Below, one piece after another: positions 24,448 through 33,397 of a stretch of 53,082 bases of DNA (the stretch's first letter is position 1; every line of letters starts with the position of its first letter). The DNA is taken from positions 1-53,082 of the forward strand of contig JANTGM010000032.1 of assembly GCA_024762925.1 (NCBI GenBank), given 5' to 3'. The notes under the pieces are model-generated. The model ran no database searches. It was given only the letters and a program-made list of their open reading frames with translations, and had not been told where the DNA came from. Made by a program: the position numbers and the translations under genes. This stretch comes from Kofleriaceae bacterium. Lineage in GTDB: Bacteria; Myxococcota_A; Polyangia; Haliangiales; Haliangiaceae.

Positions 24448-26757
24448 ATGCCGTTGTTACCTACCACCTTTCGATCTTCCTTTTGCGCGCTAGCTCTCAG
24501 CGCGACCTTCCTGGCCAGCGGTGCATGTGGCGATTCGAAGAAGGGGGATTCGCCAACAGCCAACAAAGGTGGCGAATCCAAAACATCTGCTTCGGGCAAG
24601 GACAAGGGCAAGACGAAAGCTAAGAAACCTTCTGAGCGTCCAAAGATGGCTACCTTTCGTCCTCTGCTCGCAGAATCAGCGCGTGCAGAGTTGGACTCAG
24701 GTGGTCTGCTCATTGACTTCGGAACGGCGGATCAGCACAAGTACACTCGAGGCGGCTGGAAGACCGGTTGGGCCAAGAGCAACAATCAAAAGGGCATTAC
24801 CTACGCGCCCGCCGATGCTCGCAAGAGTGATGTGGATGTCGTCATTCCGGACGGTGGTGAGGTGAAGGAAATCATCATCCGCGGACGCACAGCGGTCGCC
24901 GGCCAAGTGTTGACGGTGTACGTCGATGGCGAGCGAGTTGGCGACGGAACGTTCGGGGCAACGTGGAGCACGATTCGAATTCCCGCCAAGGGCCTAGAGC
25001 CAGGCCTGCACGGCATCGACTACGTCTTTAGCAAAGAAGGCAAGACCCGCGCCGAGATCGATTGGATGTTGCTTGCTCGAGAAGTGGGTGGAGCTGAGCC
25101 CACCTTGATGCCCAGGGTTCTGCCAATCAAAATCGACAAGAGCCCAATGCGGAGTCTGATTGCACCGACAGCCCGCAGCTACTCCTTCTTCATGCAGCCA
25201 CCCGATGACGCGCGGTTGGTCTTTGACTTCGGCGCCGACAAGAATGCCACATTCAAGGTAACCGCCCAGGTCGATGGTGCGGAAGCAAAAGAGCTTTGGA
25301 GCGCACCGGCCAAAAACGAGTGGCAGGAGGCTGTGATTGATCTGTCTGCATACGCAGGTAAGGCAACTCGACTCTCGCTGGTAACCGAAGGTGACTCTGG
25401 CGTCGCTGGTTGGGGCGAGCCGGAAATCATGCTTGGCAAGGCTCCAACGCCACCAATGAAGGAGGGGGCGGCTCCTAAGAACGTCATCCTAATCTTGATG
25501 GACACCAACCGCGCCGACAACTTCAAGGCGTTCAACCCTGATAGCAAAGTGAAAACTCCGAGTTTTGATGCCTTTGCCGCAAAGAGCCTGGTCTTCGAAA
25601 ACGCGTACAACCAGGAGAACTGGACCAAGCCTTCCGTCGCCACAACCCTCAGCGGAACATACCCAGATACTCACCAAACCAAGAAGGATAGCTCTGCACT
25701 TCCTGCTGAGGTTGAACTGATTAGCGAGCGTCTTAAGGGAGAGGGCTTCCAAACCGCGGGCTTTGTCGCCAACGGCTACATCTCAGAGAAATTCGGATTT
25801 GAGAAAGGCTGGGATGTATTCAAGAATTACATCCGTGAGAGCAAGCCTTCACAAGCAGAACATGTCTATGGCGACTCCCTTGCGTGGCTCAAAGAGCACA
25901 AGGACGAGAAGTACTTTCTCTACATTCAAACAATCGACCCACATGTGCCTTACCGTGACAACGGTGAGACAACCGCCCAATACTATGCAGGCGACTACAA
26001 GGGCGCATTGGGCAACAGCATCTCGGCAGAGGAGCAAATCGCGGCCGGCAAGACCCCACCCTCAGCCGATGACCTAAAGTGGCTCAAGGCAATGTACTAC
26101 GGTGAGACCACTCATCATGATACTGAGATGGGTAAGTTCTTTTCTGAGCTCGAAGCTATGGGCGTTCTCAATGACACCATGGTCATCGTGACAAACGACC
26201 ACGGCGAAGAACTTGGCGAACACAAGAAGTTTGGACACGGGCATTCTCTCTACGAAGAACTCTTGCGAGCTCCTCTCATCGTGCACTACCCGCCGCTCAT
26301 CGAGGCTGGAAAGCTTCGCAACGAGGTTGCCGAGAATGTCGACGTCTCGCCAACCATCGTGGATGTGCTTGGCCTGAAGCCCATGGAGAAGGCCGATGGG
26401 CTTTCGCTCGTTCCTCTCATGAAGGGCGAGCCTGTTCAGCGCCCGTTCTACGCAATGAGCGAGTTCATGGACACCTTCAGGGCAATTCGCGTTGGCGGCT
26501 GGAAGATGATCTGGGGGGGCAAGCGCGTTGACGTCTATCATTCGGAAGAAGACCGAGCGGAGACCAAAGATCTTGCGAAGAAAGCTCTCATCGCGCGGCG
26601 CATGCTCGAGGTGCACGCGGGTGAAGCGCAGGCTGCCTACGACAAGAAGCAGCGCATGCAAGACATCACAACGAAGCGTCAATTCAAGGCGGGTGAAGCG
26701 GACATCGATCCTGAGACCCGCAAGCAACTTGAGGCGCTGGGGTACTTCGGCGAATAA
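24448..26757 (+). CDS. Sulfatase-like alkaline-phosphatase-superfamily lipoprotein, Thr nucleophile
   Basis: A 769-aa lipoprotein (signal peptide, ASGAC lipobox, C27) with a Lys/Ser/Gly linker. Residues about 60-330 form two beta-sandwich-like segments (similar REVGGAEPTLMPRVLP / VYVDGERVGDGTF patterns). The sulfatase fold starts at NVILILMDTNRADN (D352) and continues through FENAYNQENWTKPSVATTLSG, TIDPHVPYRDNG, TNDHGEELGEH (D584, H585), GHGHSLYEELLRAPLIVHYPP and VDVSPTIVDVLG. The position of the formylglycine Cys is occupied by Thr393, so it is not a classical sulfatase; phosphoethanolamine or glycerol-phosphate transferases of this superfamily use Thr. AAGGG precedes the ATG. First gene of a five-gene unit; the next starts 2 bp after its stop. 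Confidence 0.85.
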   Translation: MPLLPTTFRSSFCALALSATFLASGACGDSKKGDSPTANKGGESKTSASGKDKGKTKAKKPSERPKMATFRPLLAESARAELDSGGLLIDFGTADQHKYTRGGWKTGWAKSNNQKGITYAPADARKSDVDVVIPDGGEVKEIIIRGRTAVAGQVLTVYVDGERVGDGTFGATWSTIRIPAKGLEPGLHGIDYVFSKEGKTRAEIDWMLLAREVGGAEPTLMPRVLPIKIDKSPMRSLIAPTARSYSFFMQPPDDARLVFDFGADKNATFKVTAQVDGAEAKELWSAPAKNEWQEAVIDLSAYAGKATRLSLVTEGDSGVAGWGEPEIMLGKAPTPPMKEGAAPKNVILILMDTNRADNFKAFNPDSKVKTPSFDAFAAKSLVFENAYNQENWTKPSVATTLSGTYPDTHQTKKDSSALPAEVELISERLKGEGFQTAGFVANGYISEKFGFEKGWDVFKNYIRESKPSQAEHVYGDSLAWLKEHKDEKYFLYIQTIDPHVPYRDNGETTAQYYAGDYKGALGNSISAEEQIAAGKTPPSADDLKWLKAMYYGETTHHDTEMGKFFSELEAMGVLNDTMVIVTNDHGEELGEHKKFGHGHSLYEELLRAPLIVHYPPLIEAGKLRNEVAENVDVSPTIVDVLGLKPMEKADGLSLVPLMKGEPVQRPFYAMSEFMDTFRAIRVGGWKMIWGGKRVDVYHSEEDRAETKDLAKKALIARRMLEVHAGEAQAAYDKKQRMQDITTKRQFKAGEADIDPETRKQLEALGYFGE

Positions 26758-26759
26758 CC

Positions 26760-28877
26760 ATGCGCAAGCTTCTCCTACCGCTCGCTGTATTCGCGGCTCT
26801 ACTAGCGCTGCCCACGGAAGCTCACGCTTATGTGGGGCCGGGCGCAGGAATCGCTGTCGCGACGACGGGCTTCATGCTCGTCATTTCGCTCTTCCTCGCC
26901 ATCTTTGGCATCATGTTTTGGCCGTTTCGCTGGGTCTACAAGCAAATCACCCGCAAGCGTCCGCCAAAGCCGCCAAAGATCAAACGAGCGGTGCTGGTTG
27001 GTCTCGACGGACTTGATCCCAAGCAGGTCCGAAAGATGTTGGATGCAGGCCAGCTTCCCAATCTTAAGAAAATTGCTGATAAGGGGGGATTTCAGAATCT
27101 TGGCACTACCTTTCCGGCCATGTCTCCAGTCGCCTGGAGCTCATTTGCAACAGGGGTGAACCCCGCCAAGCATGGCATTTTTGATTTCCTAACCCGCGAC
27201 CGAAAAACCTACGCACCCGATCTTTCCTCTGCGGACGTTCGAGGTCCAAAGCGTGAGTTCCGAGTGGGTGAACTCGTGGTGCCCTTGGGCAAGCCTGAGA
27301 TTCGTTTGCTTCGCAAGAGCAAGCCGTTTTGGAAAGTGCTTGGCCAGCACCAGGTACCCTGTTCGATTCTGCGCGTACCCATCACGTTTCCGCCCGAGAA
27401 GTTTCACGGAACCATGCTGTCTGCGATGTGCGTTCCCGATTTGCAAGGCACGCAAGGATCGTTCTCCTACTACACAACCGAAGACGATGATGGCGAAGCG
27501 ATTGGCGGTGCCCGCTTTCGGCTTGAAGAGAACGATGGCATCATCGTCGGCGATTTGATTGGGCCGCCAAACCCCATGCGAAAGAATCACGCGCCTACGA
27601 AGATTCCCTTTAGGATCGTTATGGCAGAAGATCGCAAGTCGGCTGTCATGACGCTGGCGGGTGAGAAGATCAAACTCGATTTGCACGAGTACACAGAGTG
27701 GATTCCAGTGGCGTTTCCACTGGCACTTGGCGCCAAGCTGCGTGGCATCTGCCGCTTTCGCCTGATGGCCGGCGAGCCGTTCAAGCTCTATGTAACACCC
27801 ATTAACATCGATCCGGAAAACCCCATTTTGCCGATTTCGCATCCCAAGTACTTCGCGACCTACCTGGCGAAGCTTCTCGGGGGCTACGCCACGTTAGGCC
27901 TCGCAGAGGACACCTGGGCGCTCAATGAGGGCGTCATCGACGAGCAGGCCTTTCTCGAGCAGGCTTGGAACAACCATGAAGAGCGCGAGAGCATGTTCTT
28001 CGAGATGCTCAAGCGCACGCCAAAGGGCCTCATCACCTGTGTCTTTGATGGCACCGATCGCATCCAACACATGTTCACCCGCTTCATGGATGATGGTCAT
28101 CCAGCGATGAAGGACCAAGAGAAGAATAGTGAATGGACTGACGTTATCCCCGACACCTACGCCAAAATGGACAAGATGGTCGGTGAGGTCATGAAGCAGG
28201 TCGATATCAACGACCCGTCCAACCTCTTGATCGTCCTTTCCGACCATGGCTTTCAAACCTTCAGGCGCGGCGTGAATCTCAACTCTTGGTTGCTGCAAAA
28301 CGGCTACTTGAAGCTCAAAGACCCAGAGGCAACGCGCAGTGGTGACTGGCTAACGGGAATCGACTGGGAGAACACCACCGCGTACTCAGTAGGTCTCGCA
28401 GGAATTTTTCTGAACGTGGCAGGGCGTGAACGCGATGGCCAGGTAAAAGAGAGCGAGGCCAACGCCCTGGCCGATGAAATTTGCGCCAAGCTCGATGGCT
28501 TAGTTGACGACGACGTGGATGCCGTAGCCATTCGACAGTGCTACGCCGCGCACAAGCTCTACGATGGCCCTTACGCGGAAGATGCCCCGGACATCATCGT
28601 TGGCTACAGCGCTGGTTGGCGTGCTTCATGGGATGGAGTTCGCGGTATCGCTCACGATGTGGTCTTTGATGACAACACCAAAGCTTGGAGCGGTGATCAC
28701 TGCATAGATCCCGACCTCGTTCCCGGTGTGCTGATCAGCAGTCGGAAGATGGGCAAGGACGATGGCTCTGAGGCCAACATTGCTGATATGGCGCCAACCA
28801 TGCTTGATCTCTTTGGAATCCCCGCTCCTAAGTACATGGACGGTTCAACACTCGACAAGAAGCAGGCAAGCGCATGA
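26760..28877 (+). CDS. Alkaline-phosphatase-superfamily (type I phosphodiesterase-like) membrane protein
   Basis: A 705-aa protein with a signal peptide ending in AHA, then YVGPGAG and a transmembrane helix (about 38-58) followed by a basic stretch, so the catalytic domain's side must be tested; a second signal-like helix may place it in the periplasm or leave it cytoplasmic. The phosphodiesterase fold shows AVLVGLDGLDPKQV (D83), FPAMSPVAWSSFATG with Ser122 at the nucleophile position, HGIFDFLTRD, CVFDGTDRIQHMF and VLSDHGFQTF, the metal ligands of nucleotide pyrophosphatase relatives. Length and order match the next gene, which is a clear paralogue. Overlaps it by ATGA. Confidence 0.82.
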   Translation: MRKLLLPLAVFAALLALPTEAHAYVGPGAGIAVATTGFMLVISLFLAIFGIMFWPFRWVYKQITRKRPPKPPKIKRAVLVGLDGLDPKQVRKMLDAGQLPNLKKIADKGGFQNLGTTFPAMSPVAWSSFATGVNPAKHGIFDFLTRDRKTYAPDLSSADVRGPKREFRVGELVVPLGKPEIRLLRKSKPFWKVLGQHQVPCSILRVPITFPPEKFHGTMLSAMCVPDLQGTQGSFSYYTTEDDDGEAIGGARFRLEENDGIIVGDLIGPPNPMRKNHAPTKIPFRIVMAEDRKSAVMTLAGEKIKLDLHEYTEWIPVAFPLALGAKLRGICRFRLMAGEPFKLYVTPINIDPENPILPISHPKYFATYLAKLLGGYATLGLAEDTWALNEGVIDEQAFLEQAWNNHEERESMFFEMLKRTPKGLITCVFDGTDRIQHMFTRFMDDGHPAMKDQEKNSEWTDVIPDTYAKMDKMVGEVMKQVDINDPSNLLIVLSDHGFQTFRRGVNLNSWLLQNGYLKLKDPEATRSGDWLTGIDWENTTAYSVGLAGIFLNVAGRERDGQVKESEANALADEICAKLDGLVDDDVDAVAIRQCYAAHKLYDGPYAEDAPDIIVGYSAGWRASWDGVRGIAHDVVFDDNTKAWSGDHCIDPDLVPGVLISSRKMGKDDGSEANIADMAPTMLDLFGIPAPKYMDGSTLDKKQASA

Positions 28878-30787
28878 GAAAAACTCTGTTCACCGCGATG
28901 GCGGGAGTGCTGCTGTTCGCGTCTTGCGGAAGCGACCGGGACTATCGAGCCCGGCCCAAGACCGACAAGAAGCTCATTATTCTCGGCATTGATGGCATGG
29001 ATCCGGTCTTGGTGAAGCGCTACATCAAGGAAGGCCGTTTGCCAAACATCGCGAAGATGATTGAGGGCGGAAGCTTTCTCGATTTGCAAACAACGGATCC
29101 TCCGCAAAGCCCTGTCGCTTGGTCTGCATTCATCACGGGCCTTGATCTCGATGGTCACGGAATCTACGACTTTGTACATCGTGACCCCGTGCATCTGGAA
29201 TCATACCTTTCGACGTCGCGTCCCGTTCCGGAGGACACCATGCTCGGCATCATTCCAAACGGCGGTGGCGGTCACGAACTGCTTCGCGGCGGGGAAGCGT
29301 TTTGGCAGAGTCTCGAGAAGGAAGACGTGGGCGCTACGATGGTGAAGATTCCGGCGAACTTTCCTCCTGCAAGGACCGATGCCAACGAGTCGATGTCAGG
29401 AATGGGAACGCCGGACATGCTTGGAACCTACGGCACGTTCCAGATGATTACTGATGAGCCAGAGTGGAAGGACAAGCATGTGAGTGCAGGTGAAATCCAC
29501 ATGGTTGATTTCTCTAAGTCCGACGCGGTGCAGACGGCATTGGCTGGACCCGGCGCAGAAGCCGCTGTCGAGGTGTCTATTGATCGGGAGCAGAACATGG
29601 CTCTCATCGATCTTGAGGGCGAGAAGGTCTTGCTTAGGGCCGGCGAGTGGAGTGAGTGGACCCCTGTTGACTTTGGCGTGGGCCTAACTGGCTCTGCAGC
29701 TGCACATGGGATCGTCCGCTTCTACCTTCGGAGCGTCTCACCATTCCACCTCTACGTCAGTCCCGTGAATACCGATCCGTCAGATTCGGATTTGCACATT
29801 AGCGAACCGCCGAGTTGGTCAGAAGAAATGGCAAAGAGCATCGGCCGCTTCTACACACAGGGCATGGCGGAGGACACCAAGGCGCTTGTTGGAGGTGTGC
29901 TCAGCGACGAAGAGTTCTTAGCGCAGGGGAACATCGTTTTTGAAGAGCGAATCAAGATGCTGCATCATGAGCTCGACACGTTTGAAGGTGGCCTACTCTT
30001 CTTCTACTTTAGCAGCATCGATCAGCAATCTCACATGTACTACGGCAGTATGGAGGCCGATGCGCTTCCTCAATACGCCAAGTACGCCCATGTCGTCCCA
30101 GAACTCTACGAGCGTATGGACGCAGTTGTCGGCGAAGCATTGGCGAAAGCAGGAGACACACCTGTCGTCATAATGAGCGATCATGGCTTTGCTCCCTGGA
30201 CCTGGAAAGTCAACCTGAATACCTGGCTCGCCCAAAAGGGCTATCTCTCTGTGCATCCACAGGGACAAACGGGCAAAGGCATTCTCGGACACATCGATTG
30301 GGAAAACACTCAGGCCTACGCCTTGGGGCTCAACCAGCTCTTTATCAATCTCGAAGGGCGAGAGGCCCATGGCGTGGTTCCGCAGGATGAAGCAGAGGTC
30401 GTCATACAGCGCATCAAGCGCGATCTGGAATCGTGGCGCTATTCGGAGACGGGTCAACGCGTGGTGACCAAGGCGATGCCAGCCCCCGTGGGCCAGTATG
30501 TCGATCGTGCGCCTGACCTCATCGTTGGTTACAACCGGGGCTTCCGCTCATCGGATAGCTCCGCAATGGGCGCCGTAGGCAATGAGGCGATCGAGCGCAA
30601 CGAAGGCCACTGGAACGGCGACCACTGCATGTACGCAGGCCACGTTCCGGGAGTTCTTATCAGCAGCAAACCTCTCGGCATCAGCAAAGCATCACTCGTA
30701 GATTTCGCCCCGACGGTTCTCAACTACTTTGGTATCAAAGTCCCCGAGGGCATGAAGGGGAAACTCCTCTTTGAAAGCGACCTATAG
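28874..30787 (+). CDS. Alkaline-phosphatase-superfamily (type I phosphodiesterase-like) lipoprotein
   Basis: A 637-aa lipoprotein (FASC, C18). The start overlaps the preceding stop (ATGA), indicating translational coupling. Catalytic motifs parallel the upstream paralogue: ILGIDGMDPVLVKRYI (D40), DPPQSPVAWSAFITG with Ser79 as nucleophile, HGIYDFVHRD, YFSSIDQQSHMYY and VIMSDHGFAPW, and the ending FAPTVLNYFGIKVPEGMKG. The pair probably arose by tandem duplication and then diverged in anchoring (transmembrane versus lipid). Substrate unknown; the superfamily cleaves phosphomono- and diesters or transfers head groups. Confidence 0.82.
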   Translation: MRKTLFTAMAGVLLFASCGSDRDYRARPKTDKKLIILGIDGMDPVLVKRYIKEGRLPNIAKMIEGGSFLDLQTTDPPQSPVAWSAFITGLDLDGHGIYDFVHRDPVHLESYLSTSRPVPEDTMLGIIPNGGGGHELLRGGEAFWQSLEKEDVGATMVKIPANFPPARTDANESMSGMGTPDMLGTYGTFQMITDEPEWKDKHVSAGEIHMVDFSKSDAVQTALAGPGAEAAVEVSIDREQNMALIDLEGEKVLLRAGEWSEWTPVDFGVGLTGSAAAHGIVRFYLRSVSPFHLYVSPVNTDPSDSDLHISEPPSWSEEMAKSIGRFYTQGMAEDTKALVGGVLSDEEFLAQGNIVFEERIKMLHHELDTFEGGLLFFYFSSIDQQSHMYYGSMEADALPQYAKYAHVVPELYERMDAVVGEALAKAGDTPVVIMSDHGFAPWTWKVNLNTWLAQKGYLSVHPQGQTGKGILGHIDWENTQAYALGLNQLFINLEGREAHGVVPQDEAEVVIQRIKRDLESWRYSETGQRVVTKAMPAPVGQYVDRAPDLIVGYNRGFRSSDSSAMGAVGNEAIERNEGHWNGDHCMYAGHVPGVLISSKPLGISKASLVDFAPTVLNYFGIKVPEGMKGKLLFESDL

Positions 30788-30796
30788 GGAAACGAT

Positions 30797-31114
30797 ATGG
30801 CACTACTCAAATTTAAAGTGAAGCCCCCAAAAGAATTGCACAGCCGACTTAAGGACGTTGGAAAGAAGCACGACCTCGGTGACCTTGACGCAGTTGTGAA
30901 TCACTTCATGACTCGTGGTCTAAAGGCCTACGAAGCATCCGAAAGCGATTCTCTTAAGAAGCAGATCGACTTTGTGGTCGACGAACAGGGCTACTCAGGA
31001 CGCGATGAGCTGGTCGAACACTTGTTGCTACGCGGTTTGCGTGCCTATGAAGAAGAGGCGGACGATCCAGAAGCGCTTGCAGCTCGCTTGCGCGGCCTCG
31101 GCTACATTGACTAA
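30797..31114 (+). CDS. Small internally duplicated protein
   Basis: A 105-aa soluble protein that begins 9 bp after the preceding stop. Two similar halves are visible: KELHSRLKDVGKKHDLGDLD followed by HFMTRGLKAYEA, and KKQIDFVVDEQGYSGRDELV followed by HLLLRGLRAYEE. Each would be a helix-turn-helix-sized unit, perhaps a ribbon-helix-helix-like or helical adaptor repeat. The tail DPEALAARLRGLGYID resembles the tail of the first enzyme of the operon (DPETRKQLEALGYFGE), a pattern common at the ends of sulfatases. Function not recognised; the position suggests an accessory or regulatory role for the operon. Confidence 0.7.
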   Translation: MALLKFKVKPPKELHSRLKDVGKKHDLGDLDAVVNHFMTRGLKAYEASESDSLKKQIDFVVDEQGYSGRDELVEHLLLRGLRAYEEEADDPEALAARLRGLGYID

Positions 31115-31160
31115 TCACAAACAAGTAACCGCGGGTCGAGTGAGAAAAGAGCAGCAGTAG

Positions 31161-31970
31161 ATGGGTGCCATTGCAGCAATCTTTAGAAGCGGGATGGAGG
31201 CCCTGATGGTTCCCTTCGACCTGTTGGGGCCATTTTGGGGCCTCACATTGCTATCTCTTCTTAGTGGCGTGGGCATGCTGTGGGTGGTGGGGAAGACCAC
31301 TCCACAGAAGCTCGTTGAGCGAGCGCGCAATCGCATGGACTCAGCGGTCTACGAGATTCGCCTTTTCATCGACTCACCCAAGCGGGTCGGGATTTCACTT
31401 GGTCGGCTCATGAGCAACAGCTTGCTCTACATAGCAACGATGCTTCCAGCATTCTTGATCCTGGCGGTGCCGCTTGCCTTCATGTACCTGAGCCTCGAAG
31501 TTCGGTATGGCCTTGAAGCGATTCCCCTGAACAAGCCCTTCGTCGTCTCGGTAGAACTCGCAGATGGCGTCGATGGGCGAAAGCTTGCGTTCACTCCAGA
31601 AGCTGGGCTTGAGCTCACCTCGCCACCTCTCTATGTTAAGAGTGAACAAGCTGTGTACATCCGCGCCGTGGCCACCAAGCCTGTCTCGAGTGACCTCCAT
31701 CTCGACCTTGGGGGACGCACTGAAACCAAACGCATTGTCGCTGACCCCAATGCAGAGCAAATGGCACCGGATCGAGCCAGTGGCATAGATCTTTTCACGA
31801 GCTATGGCTCTGAGAGGCCACTTGATGGTGACATCACAGCCATTAGCGTTCCTCACGAGACCAAGGATGGCCGGTACCTCGGTATCAATATGCCGTGGTG
31901 GATTTGGTGGCTGCTCCTCATGATGATTGCAGCTTTCGGGCTGCGCAAGCGGATGGGCGTCACACTGTAG
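31161..31970 (+). CDS. Membrane protein of unknown function (possible Oxa1/EMC3-like topology)
   Basis: A 269-aa protein with one N-terminal transmembrane helix (FWGLTLLSLLSGVGMLWVVG), a charged cytoplasmic loop (KTTPQKLVERARNRMDSAVYE...), a second helix (LLYIATMLPAFLILAVPLAF), a roughly 130-residue soluble beta-rich domain and a C-terminal helix (WWIWWLLLMMIAAFGLRKR). The helix-charged loop-helix start, with LEVRYG after the second helix, recalls the small Oxa1/EMC3/DUF106 insertases, but this is a weak resemblance. AAAGAG precedes the ATG at a longish distance. Last gene of the unit beginning at 24448; no clear terminator in 31971-32205, where I see nothing else. Confidence 0.65.
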   Translation: MGAIAAIFRSGMEALMVPFDLLGPFWGLTLLSLLSGVGMLWVVGKTTPQKLVERARNRMDSAVYEIRLFIDSPKRVGISLGRLMSNSLLYIATMLPAFLILAVPLAFMYLSLEVRYGLEAIPLNKPFVVSVELADGVDGRKLAFTPEAGLELTSPPLYVKSEQAVYIRAVATKPVSSDLHLDLGGRTETKRIVADPNAEQMAPDRASGIDLFTSYGSERPLDGDITAISVPHETKDGRYLGINMPWWIWWLLLMMIAAFGLRKRMGVTL

Positions 31971-32205
31971 ATATGAAGCCTCAGGCGCTAGGAGTTTTTC
32001 CTACGTCTATGGTGGCGTCGATGGGAACGGCGATATCAAGGTAGAGCTGTTTTCAAGCGTTTCCGTGAGAGCGTACATACTCGTACCTTAGCCTCCGCCG
32101 CCATGCGTCCGTTGCTCTGCATCTGTGGCCGGGCTGCCACCATCGTTATCGTCTCCTGCTCTCCAGTGGAGCACTGCGGCGCTGTTCTCTGCGCGGCAAT
32201 TCGAG

Positions 32206-32796
32206 CTACTCGAAGACCCCTTGTCCCGTCGTTTCAATGCTGCCATTGATTGTGCACGTTGCCACACCGCTACAGCTTCGCAGAACGAGGGAACTAAATT
32301 CTGCCTTCACGATGCCCTCCGAAGGCCGATAATCATCGATTACAACGGAGCCGGGTGCTGAAGGGGAATCGTCAAACCAGCAATGGTTGCCGTGCAGTGA
32401 GAATGCGCTAGATGTCACAGCAACAATTTGCCGCGGACCATTGCCGTCCCAGGCCTCGGGATTTGGAATTGCACCAGTGAAGTTGGAGGGAACTTCAAAC
32501 TGTATTGAGCCCAAGAATGTGAACGGGCTTTCGGGCTCCGTGAAGCTGATGCCGAGGTTGCCATTGACGTTTACAACAGCGCGGCCTTGCAACGTTGCGC
32601 AGTCTGAGCTGAGCGTCGATGCAAGTTGAGAAGCGCCACCACCTGCATCCACAGACTCGCCAGGCATGGCATCCGAAGCCGAGGTCGCAGCATCGGCTGT
32701 TGCGCTGCTGCCACCGTCGGTGAGTTGGTCATCTATAGGCTCGCCACCTCCACAAGCCACGAGAACAAGGAATAGGGCTGTGTGAGCATTGCGCAT
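32206..32796 (-). CDS. Hypothetical lipoprotein
   Basis: A 196-aa lipoprotein (LVAC, C15) with the Asp/Ser/Ala/Gly-rich linker common in this genome (about 18-55). The mature domain is beta-rich with four Cys (DCATLQGRAVVNVNGNLGISF, HGNHCWFDDSP, RSCSGVATCTINGS). No family recognised. The end ...GQGVFE lies 235 bp from the membrane-protein gene and converges with it. Not obviously in an operon with the next minus-strand gene (124 bp gap). Confidence 0.7.
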   Translation of the reverse strand: MRNAHTALFLVLVACGGGEPIDDQLTDGGSSATADAATSASDAMPGESVDAGGGASQLASTLSSDCATLQGRAVVNVNGNLGISFTEPESPFTFLGSIQFEVPSNFTGAIPNPEAWDGNGPRQIVAVTSSAFSLHGNHCWFDDSPSAPGSVVIDDYRPSEGIVKAEFSSLVLRSCSGVATCTINGSIETTGQGVFE

Positions 32797-32920
32797 GACA
32801 CCCTCTAGAGCCAGCAGAGGGCGCTAGGTCGCGACATATTTTCTGGCCGCTCTTACCTTTTCGAGCGAACCGATAGCGCACAGCAAGCAGGACACGTCGG
32901 CTCACAGTCAAACTGTCTGT

Positions 32921-33397
32921 CTAATCTGTCGAAGGCTCGACGAGCGTTGCTTCAACGGTAGTCTCGGTACAATCAGTGCCGTTGCAGGATGCTAGGTAGC
33001 CCGAGAGCGTGTCGGCATCGACCACCGCGCAGAGATTCACTGCAAGTGAGGTGAGGTTGTATGTTCTGTGCAGGAAGAAGTTGTTGTCGTCAACATGGAG
33101 CGCATCGGTGGGAATCGCGTCCAGAATTCCTCGGTGAACGCCCTCTTCCAAGAGCAGGTAGCTTGAGAACTCACTTCCCGCGTTTGTCACATGGTCCCAC
33201 TTTCCCAAGAGGTTCATCGAGGCCAGGCTGCCGTTATCATCGCAGTTGTCGCGTGAGAAATCTTCGTAGCTCTCATAGGTGAGAGGACCTGCATCCACGG
33301 TCACCACAAAGGCATCTAGCGCAGGTGCGGCATCCGGCGTCTTGGCTGCTGAATCCGAACACGCTAGCATGCTCAAGAGTGGTAGCAGCCTACGCAC
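32921..33397 (-). CDS. Hypothetical lipoprotein
   Basis: A 158-aa protein with a very short signal peptide and lipobox SMLAC (C13), then a DAAPALDAF linker. The mature domain has four Cys (RDNCDDNGS, VNLCAVVDAD, ASCNGTDC) and reads as a small disulphide-stabilised fold. No family recognised. Its start overlaps the end of the sulfotransferase gene by 8 bp, so the two are probably translated from one message. Confidence 0.7.
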   Translation of the reverse strand: MRRLLPLLSMLACSDSAAKTPDAAPALDAFVVTVDAGPLTYESYEDFSRDNCDDNGSLASMNLLGKWDHVTNAGSEFSSYLLLEEGVHRGILDAIPTDALHVDDNNFFLHRTYNLTSLAVNLCAVVDADTLSGYLASCNGTDCTETTVEATLVEPSTD

